DNA from: Paenibacillus phytorum
GTDB lineage: Bacteria > Bacillota > Bacilli > Paenibacillales > NBRC-103111
Reading direction: 5' to 3'
DNA: 64,000 bases
Assembly (NCBI RefSeq): GCF_013141715.1
Contig: NZ_WHOA01000141.1
Coordinates: 1-64,000, forward strand
Within the stretch, counting starts at the first letter, position 1; each line of letters starts with the position of its first letter. A program made the translations under genes and the position numbers. Below, in pieces: positions 24,538 through 33,343 of this stretch. The notes under the pieces are model-generated. The model ran no database searches. It had not been told where the DNA came from and worked only from the letters and a program-made list of their open reading frames with translations.

Positions 24538-27500
24538 TTAAATTCCTTTAAACGTGAATGAGTACGAATAATTACGGTTAGCATACAGCGTGAACTCTGG
24601 GTGTGTTCTGGCACCCCAGCTGTCATCCCCGCCGACGCCCATCTGCTTATAATTCACCCTCAGCACGACTTTATCACTAACTGGCAGCTTATACGTATGG
24701 TCATGAGCTTCCAACTCGGAAGGTAAATAAGGCAGAGCGTTCAATTCAACGGTAGGAAGTCCTGTAATTCGGAGTCCACGCCCATTCACATCTGTCAACG
24801 TCGCCCAGCGCACATCCGTTTTATTGCCGCATTCCTGCGGGCGTAAGTATGGAACGAACTGTTCCTCAACGGTACCGCTGTGCAAAGCCAGTTTGGCGGA
24901 GGTTGCACGATCCCAATAGTTCTCATGTGGACCACGGCCGTACCAGCTCAATTGCTGGAAGGAGCTGTCTAATTGGAAGAGTACGCCAATCTCCGGAATT
25001 TCAGGTAAATGAGCTCCAGGCACAAGCTCCATACGTACTTCTACTTCCCCGCTAGGCGATACCATGTAAACCAATTGCACCTCGGAAGTTGGCTTTGTCG
25101 CTAATTCAAAGCGAACCTGCACCTCGGCACGGCCATCGACAATCGATTTAGCTGTCAAAGATTGCAGCGTTCTTCCACTACCTGCCTCTTGCCATGGCGC
25201 ACAGCGAATGTGATGCTGGTTGCCGCGATCATTATCGGTATAAGCACGCCAGAAATTTGGTGCAGGACCTGTCAGGAACAGCTCGCTTCCCTCGTACATG
25301 TAGGAAGTGATATCACCAGTTGCAGCATTCAATTCAAGAGAGAAGTTGCCTCCCTTAAGGCTAATTGTTTCCTTAGTTGAAGCAATTTGTACAGCTTCTA
25401 TAGTAGACAAGGTCGCCGCGGATTCTAGGGCTGCCTGTTCAGAATGAGACCAAGCCGCTTTACGAACTGGAAGCAAGAACTGCTCCCAAGCGATTTCATG
25501 CCCCTTCTGCGCCCAATTCGTATCTTCTTTCAGCTGTAGACTGATCGTCAGTACAAACTCATCTTTTGGCAAAATGGTTTCCATATGATCTAGAGCCAAC
25601 TCAATAACAGCTGTTTCTCCTGGCTTTACAGTGAATTGTCCACGCTCGGCTTCACCCACAGGCTCACCATTACGTGCGATAGACCATGTCCAATCAAACT
25701 CACTCAGATCAGTAAATAAATAGTGATTCGTCACCTTCACTTGGCCACTCGCAAGATCGAGCGCTTCGAACTTCACATTCTGGTAGCATTTCTTCACTTC
25801 ATAGATCTTCGGTGATGGCGTACGATCAGCGAAAATTAATCCGTTACCGCAGAAGTTGCCATCGTTCGGTGTATCTCCGAAATCGCCGCCGTAGGCTTGG
25901 TAGGTAACACCCTCTGGAGTTGTTGTTCTTATAGATTGATCGATCCAGTCCCAAATAAAGCCACCTTGGAGAACCGGATACTTGTCAAACAACTCCCAGT
26001 ACTTAAATAAATTGCCGCATGAATTCCCCATCGCATGGCTGTATTCACACAGAATAAACGGTTTCTTCGGCTTATTTCTCGCGTATTCTTCGATTTTCTC
26101 AATTTTGGTGTACATTTGACTTTCAATGTCCGACGCCGCATCTGATGCGCGGAAGTGGAAAACTCCTTCGTAATGTACAACTCTTGAAGGATCGGCAACA
26201 CGCAAGAAGTCGTGCATTTTAATAAAGTTATCGCCACCGAACGCCTCATTGCCTAGCGACCAAATCACAATTGAAGGATGGTTCTTATCTCTTTGCATCA
26301 TCGAATTCGCCCGGTCCAGCACAGCTCCCGTCCATTCTGGCTTACTTCCCGGTACAGCGTCTCCTTCAACATCCGATCCATAGGTCCATGAGCCATGTGT
26401 CTCGAGGTTCGTTTCATCAATGACATACAGCCCATATTGATCACATAGTTCATACCAGTGCGGGTCGTTTGGATAGTGCGAAGTCCGTACAGCATTGATA
26501 TTGTGTTGTTTCATGAGCAAAATATCAGCAAGCATGCTTGCCTTATCAACAGAACGGCCACGATCCGTATCGAATTCATGACGATTAACGCCTTTGAACA
26601 CAATACGCTCACCATTGATCTTCATCAAACCATCTTGGATTTCGAATTTACGGAATCCAACCTTGCAGCTTTCCGTTTCCAGCAGCGAGCCATTTTCATC
26701 TCTTAAGCTCAAAACAAGTGTATATAGAGTTGGCTTCTCCGCGCTCCATTTTGCAGGCCGATCCACTTGGACGGAGAGCTCTACTTCCTGTTTAGCAGCG
26801 CCACTTACATTTACTTCTACGGAAAGAGGCTCCTTCCATAGCGGCTTCAATTCACTATCATATAGAGAAGCTTCCACACGTCGTGTTCCGCTGCTAAGTC
26901 CATCGTAATTCGTGACTTTTGCTTGAATACGCAGATCAGCATTTTCGAAGGAATCGTCCAGATTCGTCAATACCTTGAAATCTGAAATATGCATTGTTGG
27001 CGTGCTATACATATACACATCGCGGAAAATACCGCTTAACCGCCAGAAATCTTGATCCTCCAACCAGCTCGCATCACTCCAACGGTAAACCTCGACGTCA
27101 AGCTTATTCTCACCCTCTACCAAGTAAGGTGTAATATCAAAATCCGCAGGCGTAAACGAATCCTGACTAAAGCCCACCAAATCGCCGTTAACCCACACAT
27201 AGAAAGCCGATTCAACCCCTTGAAAGCTGATGTATACGGGTTGATCTGCCCATGCTGCCGGAACCGTGAAGCAGCGCGAATAAGAGCCCACAGGGTTATA
27301 CTTTACTGGAGCAAATGGGGCCTTCAAATCTTCATGGCCGACCCAAGGATAGATGACATTCGTATATTGTGGAAAGTCGAAGCCTTGCAGCTGCCAATGG
27401 GAAGGCACGGCGATGTCCGCCCAACTGCTGCAATCGTAGTCGCTCTTGTAAAACTCTTGCGGACGGCCTTGCGCATTCTCAGCAAAATGAAACTTCCAAG

Positions 27501-27681
27501 TTCCATTCAATGATTGATAAGAATCGGACGCTTCACGAACTCCCGCTAGTGCCTCATCTTCGGACTTGTAAGGCATTAATGTGGCATGAGCTTCCATGCG
27601 ATTCAATTGAAAAATCTGAGGATTATTATTCCATTCCGGGTATCCGTTTACGGGCGGTGTATATACGAATTTTTTAGCCAT
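24538..27681 (-). CDS. lacZ: Beta-galactosidase, GH2 (LacZ type)
   Basis: A 1047-aa full-length LacZ with the order sugar-binding, immunoglobulin-like, TIM barrel, immunoglobulin-like and small-chain domains. The acid/base Glu is in WSLGNEAFGG and the nucleophile Glu in FILCEYSHAMGNS. DWIDQS and ENYWDR motifs of the active site are also present. No signal peptide, so it acts on intracellular lactose-like galactosides. No sugar transporter is adjacent. It is divergent from an AraC regulator over a 112-bp region holding a perfect inverted repeat. Confidence 0.96.
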   Translation of the reverse strand: MAKKFVYTPPVNGYPEWNNNPQIFQLNRMEAHATLMPYKSEDEALAGVREASDSYQSLNGTWKFHFAENAQGRPQEFYKSDYDCSSWADIAVPSHWQLQGFDFPQYTNVIYPWVGHEDLKAPFAPVKYNPVGSYSRCFTVPAAWADQPVYISFQGVESAFYVWVNGDLVGFSQDSFTPADFDITPYLVEGENKLDVEVYRWSDASWLEDQDFWRLSGIFRDVYMYSTPTMHISDFKVLTNLDDSFENADLRIQAKVTNYDGLSSGTRRVEASLYDSELKPLWKEPLSVEVNVSGAAKQEVELSVQVDRPAKWSAEKPTLYTLVLSLRDENGSLLETESCKVGFRKFEIQDGLMKINGERIVFKGVNRHEFDTDRGRSVDKASMLADILLMKQHNINAVRTSHYPNDPHWYELCDQYGLYVIDETNLETHGSWTYGSDVEGDAVPGSKPEWTGAVLDRANSMMQRDKNHPSIVIWSLGNEAFGGDNFIKMHDFLRVADPSRVVHYEGVFHFRASDAASDIESQMYTKIEKIEEYARNKPKKPFILCEYSHAMGNSCGNLFKYWELFDKYPVLQGGFIWDWIDQSIRTTTPEGVTYQAYGGDFGDTPNDGNFCGNGLIFADRTPSPKIYEVKKCYQNVKFEALDLASGQVKVTNHYLFTDLSEFDWTWSIARNGEPVGEAERGQFTVKPGETAVIELALDHMETILPKDEFVLTISLQLKEDTNWAQKGHEIAWEQFLLPVRKAAWSHSEQAALESAATLSTIEAVQIASTKETISLKGGNFSLELNAATGDITSYMYEGSELFLTGPAPNFWRAYTDNDRGNQHHIRCAPWQEAGSGRTLQSLTAKSIVDGRAEVQVRFELATKPTSEVQLVYMVSPSGEVEVRMELVPGAHLPEIPEIGVLFQLDSSFQQLSWYGRGPHENYWDRATSAKLALHSGTVEEQFVPYLRPQECGNKTDVRWATLTDVNGRGLRITGLPTVELNALPYLPSELEAHDHTYKLPVSDKVVLRVNYKQMGVGGDDSWGARTHPEFTLYANRNYSYSFTFKGI

Positions 27682-27732
27682 TTCTTGAATTCCTCACTTC
27701 TATAGGGTGTATAAATTTCTTCAACTATCTTC

Positions 27733-27751
27733 TTATTGTACAAGACAATAA
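27733..27751. promoter_or_regulatory. Inverted repeat in the lacZ-araC intergenic region
   Basis: TTATTGT and ACAATAA form a perfect 7-bp inverted repeat with a 5-base spacer (19 bp in total), in the 112-bp gap between the divergent genes. It is a candidate operator for the AraC protein, though AraC proteins more often bind direct repeats. Confidence 0.5.
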
Positions 27752-27793
27752 TTTCTTTTAAAATATAAGATAATACGCATCCCATATTAAAAA

Positions 27794-28678
27794 ATGAAAG
27801 AGTTGAACCTCAGAGCGATGGTTACCGATTACAGGAAATTTTTCCTCATTACAGAAACGGACCGGAAGCTTCCTCTCATCCTAGAAACAGTCGGTTACGA
27901 AAATGAGCAGAAGTTCTACAAGCGAGAAGAAGGCTATCCCTGCTTTCATTGGCTCCAAACGATTGAAGGCAGCGGAGAAATCATCCTCGAAAGCGGATCC
28001 ATCAAGTTGAGTGAGAATCAAGGCATGCTTCTGCCTGCTGGCGTCCCGCATGAATATAACATCACTGCCGCCAAGTGGTCGACGTGGTATTTAACCTTCG
28101 ATGGTGCGCTCGCTGCTTCCATTGTATATGCCTTAGAGATACCATTATCCACACCAATTAGCTGGGGCATGGAAACCCCTCTCGCAAGTATTCATGAGTA
28201 CTATTACGAAAAGTACCGCTACAGTCATGACTTTACAGGCATGAATGGTTCACTTGAAATTTATCAATTCCTTACTCTGCTCAAAAAGCACGGTAACGTA
28301 AATAAAAGCGCATCCTTTTCCCAAAGTCACGAGCGCTTGCTGCCGCTTTTGTTGGAGCTTGAGATTAGCTTCGCATCTTCCGACGTAGGACTTGGATGGA
28401 TGTCTCAGCTGCTTGGCATAAGCTCTCAACATGTCAATACGTTGTTCCGCAAAGCGTTTGGCCTCTCTCCTTACCAATACTTACTGCAGCTTCGCCTACA
28501 GAAATCCAAGGAATTGCTAATCGCTCAGCCTAATCAAACGGTGAAACAGATCGCCGAAGCTACCGGCTTCCTCGACGCTTCGCATTTCATCTCGACATTT
28601 CGCAAATCCGTCGGTTTGACGCCCGAAGTTTTCAGAAATCAATACAACAAAAAGAACCAAGCGGAGGATTTCCGTTAG
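27794..28678 (+). CDS. AraC-family transcriptional regulator
   Basis: A 294-aa regulator with an N-terminal cupin sensor domain (residues 1-170; GMLLPAGVPHEYNI) and a C-terminal double HTH (residues 190-290; GISSQHVNTLFRKAFGLSPYQYLLQLRLQ). It is divergent from lacZ and probably its activator, sensing a sugar. Start is ATG at 27794 or ATG at 27818; neither has a strong ribosome-binding site. Confidence 0.9.
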   Translation: MKELNLRAMVTDYRKFFLITETDRKLPLILETVGYENEQKFYKREEGYPCFHWLQTIEGSGEIILESGSIKLSENQGMLLPAGVPHEYNITAAKWSTWYLTFDGALAASIVYALEIPLSTPISWGMETPLASIHEYYYEKYRYSHDFTGMNGSLEIYQFLTLLKKHGNVNKSASFSQSHERLLPLLLELEISFASSDVGLGWMSQLLGISSQHVNTLFRKAFGLSPYQYLLQLRLQKSKELLIAQPNQTVKQIAEATGFLDASHFISTFRKSVGLTPEVFRNQYNKKNQAEDFR

Positions 28679-28696
28679 TTCGACCACCTAGTCGAA
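28679..28696. promoter_or_regulatory. Hairpin of 0A-box-like half sites upstream of a sensor kinase
   Basis: TTCGAC and GTCGAA are inverted with a 6-base spacer. Each arm differs from the Spo0A box TGTCGAA by one base. It starts at the AraC stop and lies 63 bp before the kinase start. It might alternatively be a weak terminator, but no T run follows. Confidence 0.3.
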
Positions 28697-28758
28697 AGTC
28701 GTTTTCGTTTCAAAAAAAGCTTATGATGGTTATATATGGGTAAAATGATTGGGGGCTA

Positions 28759-30678
28759 ATGATGAGCAGCTTACAACTCGATAACCATCGTTTCTTCGAG
28801 CAGATGGTTCAGTTCTCTCCTCATGGGATTGCCTGTTTATCTTTAAACGGGTCCCTACTGAAAGTTAATCCAGCATATTGCTCGATTCTCGGGTATTCGG
28901 AAGATGAGCTCGAGAAGCTTAACATGCGTGAAATCACCTTTCTTGATGATTGGCTGCCCTACACGGATCAAGTTCAAAACTTGTTAGCTCGTGTGGCTTC
29001 TTCTTTTACCATGGATATCCGTTATTTGCACAAAAATGGCGACACCATATGGACATCCGTCCAACTCACTTTGGTTTGTGATACTCAAACCGGGCAGCCT
29101 CTCTATGGTATCGTTCATATGACGGATATTTCACAGCTCAAGTCTATTGAACAAAAGCTTCAAGAGTCCATTGATCGGTATACCCCTCTGAAAATGCATA
29201 CACATGATGCCGTCATTTCACTTGATTTGGACGGAGTTATTGTCAATGGCAATACGCGGGCACAAGAGTTGTTAGGCTTCTACAACAATGAATTCGTTGG
29301 AATGCCTTTCTCCAGATTTGTAGGCAAAAACAATGTGAAACAAATCCTTACCGATTCCCTACACGATGCTTCCATGGAGAAGAAGATTGATCATATTCGT
29401 CAAATCAATGGTCATATTGTTGAAGTACTGACGACCATCGCTCCCATCATCATGAACGAAATGAATGTTGGGTACTATATTATTGCCAAGGACATGACCG
29501 AACAGAAGAAATTAATGATTGAGAAGGAAACCGCTGAGAATACGAATAAAGCGAAGAGTGAATTTCTGGCGATAATGAGCCATGAAATTCGGACGCCGAT
29601 GAATGGCGTTATCGGAATGACAGACCTTTTGCTGCAAACGACAACGTTAGACGAAGAACAAAAAGAGTACGTAGAGATTATTCATAAGAGCGGTGAAACG
29701 CTGCTTCGTATCATTAATGACATTTTAGACTTCTCCAAAATAGAATCCGGTAAAACAGAATTACATGAAATCCCTTTCGATATCCGAGACACGATCTCTG
29801 AAACGTTTAATATTTTATCGACCAAAGCGGATGAAAAGCAGTTATCCACGACATTTACAGTAGATCCCAACGTCCCTCACTCAGTAGTGGGTGATTCAGA
29901 ACGGTTGAAGCAGGTACTTATTAATTTGGTTGGCAATGCCATCAAGTTTACGCCATTCGGCGGAATCTCCGTACATGTCAATAAACGCGTACAAGAAGAT
30001 CACATCATACAACTCGAATTCATTGTAAAAGATAGCGGAATCGGCATTCCAGCTGATAAAAGGAGCTATATCTTCGAGCCTTTCAATCAAGTCGATCATG
30101 TGATGACACGCAAATACGAGGGTACAGGGCTTGGCTTAGCTATTTCGAAAAAGCTGGTCCGACTAATGGGCGGCGATATTTGGGTAGAGCCTACCGACGA
30201 TCCAGGCACTACGATCATCTTCACACTTTGTCTCAAAGAGGATCATCATTCAGATGAATACCAAGGTAATACAAATGAAGGTGTCGCGCATGCTTCCCTA
30301 CACATACTTATCGCCGAAGACAATGCCATTAATCAATTTGTTTTAATTAAAATGCTAGAGAAGCAGGGGCATATCATTACAGTTGCTGCTAACGGGGAAG
30401 AAGCAGTGAAGTTCGCCTTAAGGGACCGTTTTGATATCATATTTATGGATCTCCAAATGCCGATCATTAACGGATTAGAGGCAACCGCAATGATTAAACA
30501 AACACTCCCGCCAGGACGATGTCCCATGATCGTCGCTGTAACTGCGAATGCCTTAAAAGAAGATCGCGAAAGCTGCCTCGCTGCGGGCATGGACGATTAT
30601 TTGAGCAAACCGATCAAAAATAAGTCTCTTCTTGAAATTATCGAGACCTATATGAAGAACAAACATCATTCAAGCTAA
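28759..30678 (+). CDS. Soluble PAS-PAS hybrid histidine kinase with receiver
   Basis: A 639-aa cytoplasmic kinase without membrane segments. PAS domain 1 lies near residues 10-130 and PAS 2 near 135-250. HisKA has the phosphorylated His in SHEIRTPMNG (about 274), and the HATPase (about 385-495) has N, G1 and G2 boxes. A C-terminal receiver (about 512-630) has Asp in FMDLQMP. A His-Asp relay through an unseen phosphotransfer protein is implied. It has GGGGG before ATG. It is convergent with the minus-strand CheB/CheR kinase operon, ending at a terminator palindrome. Confidence 0.92.
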   Translation: MMSSLQLDNHRFFEQMVQFSPHGIACLSLNGSLLKVNPAYCSILGYSEDELEKLNMREITFLDDWLPYTDQVQNLLARVASSFTMDIRYLHKNGDTIWTSVQLTLVCDTQTGQPLYGIVHMTDISQLKSIEQKLQESIDRYTPLKMHTHDAVISLDLDGVIVNGNTRAQELLGFYNNEFVGMPFSRFVGKNNVKQILTDSLHDASMEKKIDHIRQINGHIVEVLTTIAPIIMNEMNVGYYIIAKDMTEQKKLMIEKETAENTNKAKSEFLAIMSHEIRTPMNGVIGMTDLLLQTTTLDEEQKEYVEIIHKSGETLLRIINDILDFSKIESGKTELHEIPFDIRDTISETFNILSTKADEKQLSTTFTVDPNVPHSVVGDSERLKQVLINLVGNAIKFTPFGGISVHVNKRVQEDHIIQLEFIVKDSGIGIPADKRSYIFEPFNQVDHVMTRKYEGTGLGLAISKKLVRLMGGDIWVEPTDDPGTTIIFTLCLKEDHHSDEYQGNTNEGVAHASLHILIAEDNAINQFVLIKMLEKQGHIITVAANGEEAVKFALRDRFDIIFMDLQMPIINGLEATAMIKQTLPPGRCPMIVAVTANALKEDRESCLAAGMDDYLSKPIKNKSLLEIIETYMKNKHHSS

Positions 30679-30699
30679 ACGAAACCCAACCATATAACA

Positions 30700-30720
30700 A
30701 AAAAACCGCCGCGGCGGTTT
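30700..30720 (-). terminator. Terminator of the CheR/CheB kinase operon
   Basis: A perfect palindrome AAACCGCCGCGGCGGTTT is followed on the minus strand by a run of seven T. It may also slow transcription from the convergent hybrid kinase. Confidence 0.88.
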
Positions 30721-30744
30721 CACAGAATCCGTTTCACTTTATTT

Positions 30745-31878
30745 TTAAAATCCTTGAGATATTGGCAGATGAACACGAAAAGTTGATCTTTCACCGAGAA
30801 TACTTTCCACTTCCATGAGGCCATCGTGTCTTTCAATGATTTTCTGCACCGTGGCAAGCCCAAGACCGGTACCCTCGTAGGCTTTGGCATTGTCCAGCCG
30901 TTTGAAGGGAGTGAAAATCGATGGGATGTCCTCTTTTTTCATACCAATGCCATTATCTTGGATTTGAATGACAAAGGTATCCGGTTCATTTCCTTCCAAT
31001 AAGGAAATCTGAATAATCGGTGATTGTTCCTTCCTACGATACTTCAGCCCGTTTGCGATAATATTTTGAAATAGTTGATACATTTGAGTTGCATCCGCTT
31101 GAATAATTGGAAGCCTGTCTTGCATGATAACCTGTCCTTCATTATGTTCAATCGTGCTGCTTAAGTCCGATATCACATTCATCACGACTTCATTCAAATC
31201 AACATTTCCGAAAGTAACCGATTTCGCGTTTAATTGGGCATAGGAGAGCAAATCGGTGATTAAGTGGTTCATCCGATCAGCAGTCGCTGAAATTTGGTTC
31301 ATATATTCTTTACCTTTTGGAGTCATATCCGCACTATGTCTTGCTATAAGAAGCTCGCTCAACCCCGTAATTACATTCAGCGGATTTTTCAAATCATGCG
31401 AAACGACCTGTGCGAACTCCCTTAAGCTCTCGTTACTGCGCTCAAGCTCCGATTGAATGGCCTCCAGCTCTTTATTTCTTCGATTGAGTTCTAGAAATAC
31501 TTTTACTTTGCTGAGCAGAATATCGGCATTGACAGGCTTGAACAAATAATCCACAGCGCCGCTCTCATATCCTTTGAATACGCTCTGATCCTCTTTATTA
31601 CTGGCTGTTACAAAAATGATGGGAATATGCTTCGTTTCCTCGTTACTTCGCAGCAGCTCCGCGAGCTCAAAGCCATCCATTTCCGGCATATTCACATCAA
31701 GTAAAATAAGCGCAAAGTCATGGCGCAGGGTATAGGATAGGGCTTCGTTGCCTGATTGGACGACATACACATCACAATGGAGCACTTGCAGAATTTTCTG
31801 CATAGCGAATAAATTTTCTTTACGATCATCAACGACTAAAATTTTTGGCGCCTGATGCCTATTTTTCTGAGTATCCAT
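30745..31878 (-). CDS. Receiver-histidine kinase fusion
   Basis: A 377-aa soluble protein with an N-terminal receiver (about 10-130; VVDDRKENL, phospho-Asp in LLDVNMPEMDG, Lys in FKPV). A short coiled coil is followed by HisKA with His in VSHDLKNPLNV and a HATPase with DNGIGM and GTGLGLA motifs. ATG at 31878 follows GGAGG. It is the last gene of a four-gene operon (hybrid kinase, CheR, CheB, this). REC-first kinases of this type receive a phosphate from another kinase, probably the 1382-aa kinase. Confidence 0.92.
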   Translation of the reverse strand: MDTQKNRHQAPKILVVDDRKENLFAMQKILQVLHCDVYVVQSGNEALSYTLRHDFALILLDVNMPEMDGFELAELLRSNEETKHIPIIFVTASNKEDQSVFKGYESGAVDYLFKPVNADILLSKVKVFLELNRRNKELEAIQSELERSNESLREFAQVVSHDLKNPLNVITGLSELLIARHSADMTPKGKEYMNQISATADRMNHLITDLLSYAQLNAKSVTFGNVDLNEVVMNVISDLSSTIEHNEGQVIMQDRLPIIQADATQMYQLFQNIIANGLKYRRKEQSPIIQISLLEGNEPDTFVIQIQDNGIGMKKEDIPSIFTPFKRLDNAKAYEGTGLGLATVQKIIERHDGLMEVESILGERSTFRVHLPISQGF

Positions 31879-31888
31879 ATAGGCCCTC

Positions 31889-32482
31889 CTAACTCTTAGA
31901 ATGATGGATTCGTTCGAGATCATGTAATTGTCTCAGAAACTTTCCTATGTCTTCTAAGGACAAAATATAATCAACCTTTACAGTGTCAATTGCTGCTTGT
32001 GGCATTATAGGGAACTCCGCCGTTTCAGGGTCCTGCACAATCGTTAAGCCACCACTCATCTTGATCGTCCTGAGTCCAGCGCTGCCATCTCGGTTGGCTC
32101 CCGTTAAGACAACTCCTACACACCCCTCTTGGAAGACGAACGCTGCACTATCGAACAAAACGTCTACCGAAGGCCGAGAATAATTGACTTTAGGATCGAT
32201 GGATAGGCTTAACGAACGATCATCTTCAATAAGCAAATGATAGCCAGGTGGGGCGAGATAAACGTGATGAGGTTGAATGGTCTCTTTATCTATCGCTTCT
32301 TTGACATGTATAGCAACCTGCGTATTTAAATATTCGGCTAAATAGCTGTCACTGCTCTCCAAAATATGCTGTACGATGATAATCGGTAAGCTGTAGTCAG
32401 ATGGGAGATAGGATAACAGACGCGAGAGTGCCTTAAGCCCGCCTGCCGATACCCCCACAACAACGGCTTCCAATGGGTGCAT
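31889..32482 (-). CDS. cheB: Stand-alone CheB-type methylesterase domain
   Basis: A 197-aa protein holding only the CheB catalytic domain, without the usual N-terminal receiver. The triad is visible as Ser12 (GVSAGG), His39 (VQHIL) and Asp132 (NRDGSAG). CheB removes methyl groups from glutamate residues of chemoreceptors. Here there is no receptor gene or cheA/cheW nearby. It lies between CheR and the receiver-kinase gene, so it probably belongs to a non-motility signalling system. Confidence 0.92.
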   Translation of the reverse strand: MHPLEAVVVGVSAGGLKALSRLLSYLPSDYSLPIIIVQHILESSDSYLAEYLNTQVAIHVKEAIDKETIQPHHVYLAPPGYHLLIEDDRSLSLSIDPKVNYSRPSVDVLFDSAAFVFQEGCVGVVLTGANRDGSAGLRTIKMSGGLTIVQDPETAEFPIMPQAAIDTVKVDYILSLEDIGKFLRQLHDLERIHHSKS

Positions 32483-32509
32483 GGGCTCACTCCCTCTCTA
32501 TAACCTTTC

Positions 32510-33340
32510 TTACAATGGCAGCTGCTTCCTAAAAATTCTCCACTTAGAGGAGAGTGCTTCATATTGAGACTGAATCTCTGAAAACTCGATAGATTCCTTA
32601 CTGCCAAGGCACAGGAAACCGCGTGGAACGAGACTTTGGTTGAAAAGTTGATAGACTTGATTTTGCAATTGCTTATCAAAGTAAATGAGCACATTCCTAC
32701 AAATAATGAGATGCATCTCACCAAAGGCGTTGTCCGTTGCCAAATTATGCTGCGAGAACACGATGTTTCTTTTCAAAGCTTCCTTCATTTTGCCCATCTG
32801 ATATTTAGCATGATAGTAATCCGAGAAGGAGGCATTGCCTCCGCTTTTTTGATAATTTTTAGTGAAATTCCGGATACTTTCTAACGGGTAAATGCCTTCT
32901 TCCGCAGTAGTAAGTGACTCTTGATTCATATCCGTCGCGTAAATTTGAACACGATCATAGAAACCTTCTTCTTCCAGTAGAACAGCCATCGAGTAGACTT
33001 CTTCCCCTGTTGCACAACCAGCGTGCCATATTTTCACAAATGGATACGTCTTCAGCAAAGGAATCACGAGACTGCGCAGCTCAACAAAAAACTCAGGGTC
33101 TCGAAACATTTCGGTGACGGTTACCGATATATCCAGCAGTAATTGATTGGCAAACGCTTCATCATAGAGAACCAATGGAATCATATCAGACAGTCGTTCA
33201 AGACTTGATTTCTGCCTGACATAGTGCAATCTTCTCATTAAAGAGGAACGGGCATAATTACGGAAATCATACCCATGCCGCTTATAAATAGCTTCCAATA
33301 CAAGATCGACTTCAATCTTTTCTGCTAGTTTTTCTGGCAT
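32510..33340 (-). CDS. cheR: CheR-type protein methyltransferase
   Basis: A 276-aa glutamate O-methyltransferase using S-adenosylmethionine. The N-terminal CheR all-alpha domain (residues 1-75) and the SAM site WHAGCATGEEVYS near residue 105 are present, as is ICRNVLIYF near residue 210. No TPR tail. It starts 3 bp after the stop of the big hybrid kinase, so they are coupled. The target protein is unknown. Confidence 0.93.
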   Translation of the reverse strand: MPEKLAEKIEVDLVLEAIYKRHGYDFRNYARSSLMRRLHYVRQKSSLERLSDMIPLVLYDEAFANQLLLDISVTVTEMFRDPEFFVELRSLVIPLLKTYPFVKIWHAGCATGEEVYSMAVLLEEEGFYDRVQIYATDMNQESLTTAEEGIYPLESIRNFTKNYQKSGGNASFSDYYHAKYQMGKMKEALKRNIVFSQHNLATDNAFGEMHLIICRNVLIYFDKQLQNQVYQLFNQSLVPRGFLCLGSKESIEFSEIQSQYEALSSKWRIFRKQLPL

Positions 33341-33343
33341 TTT

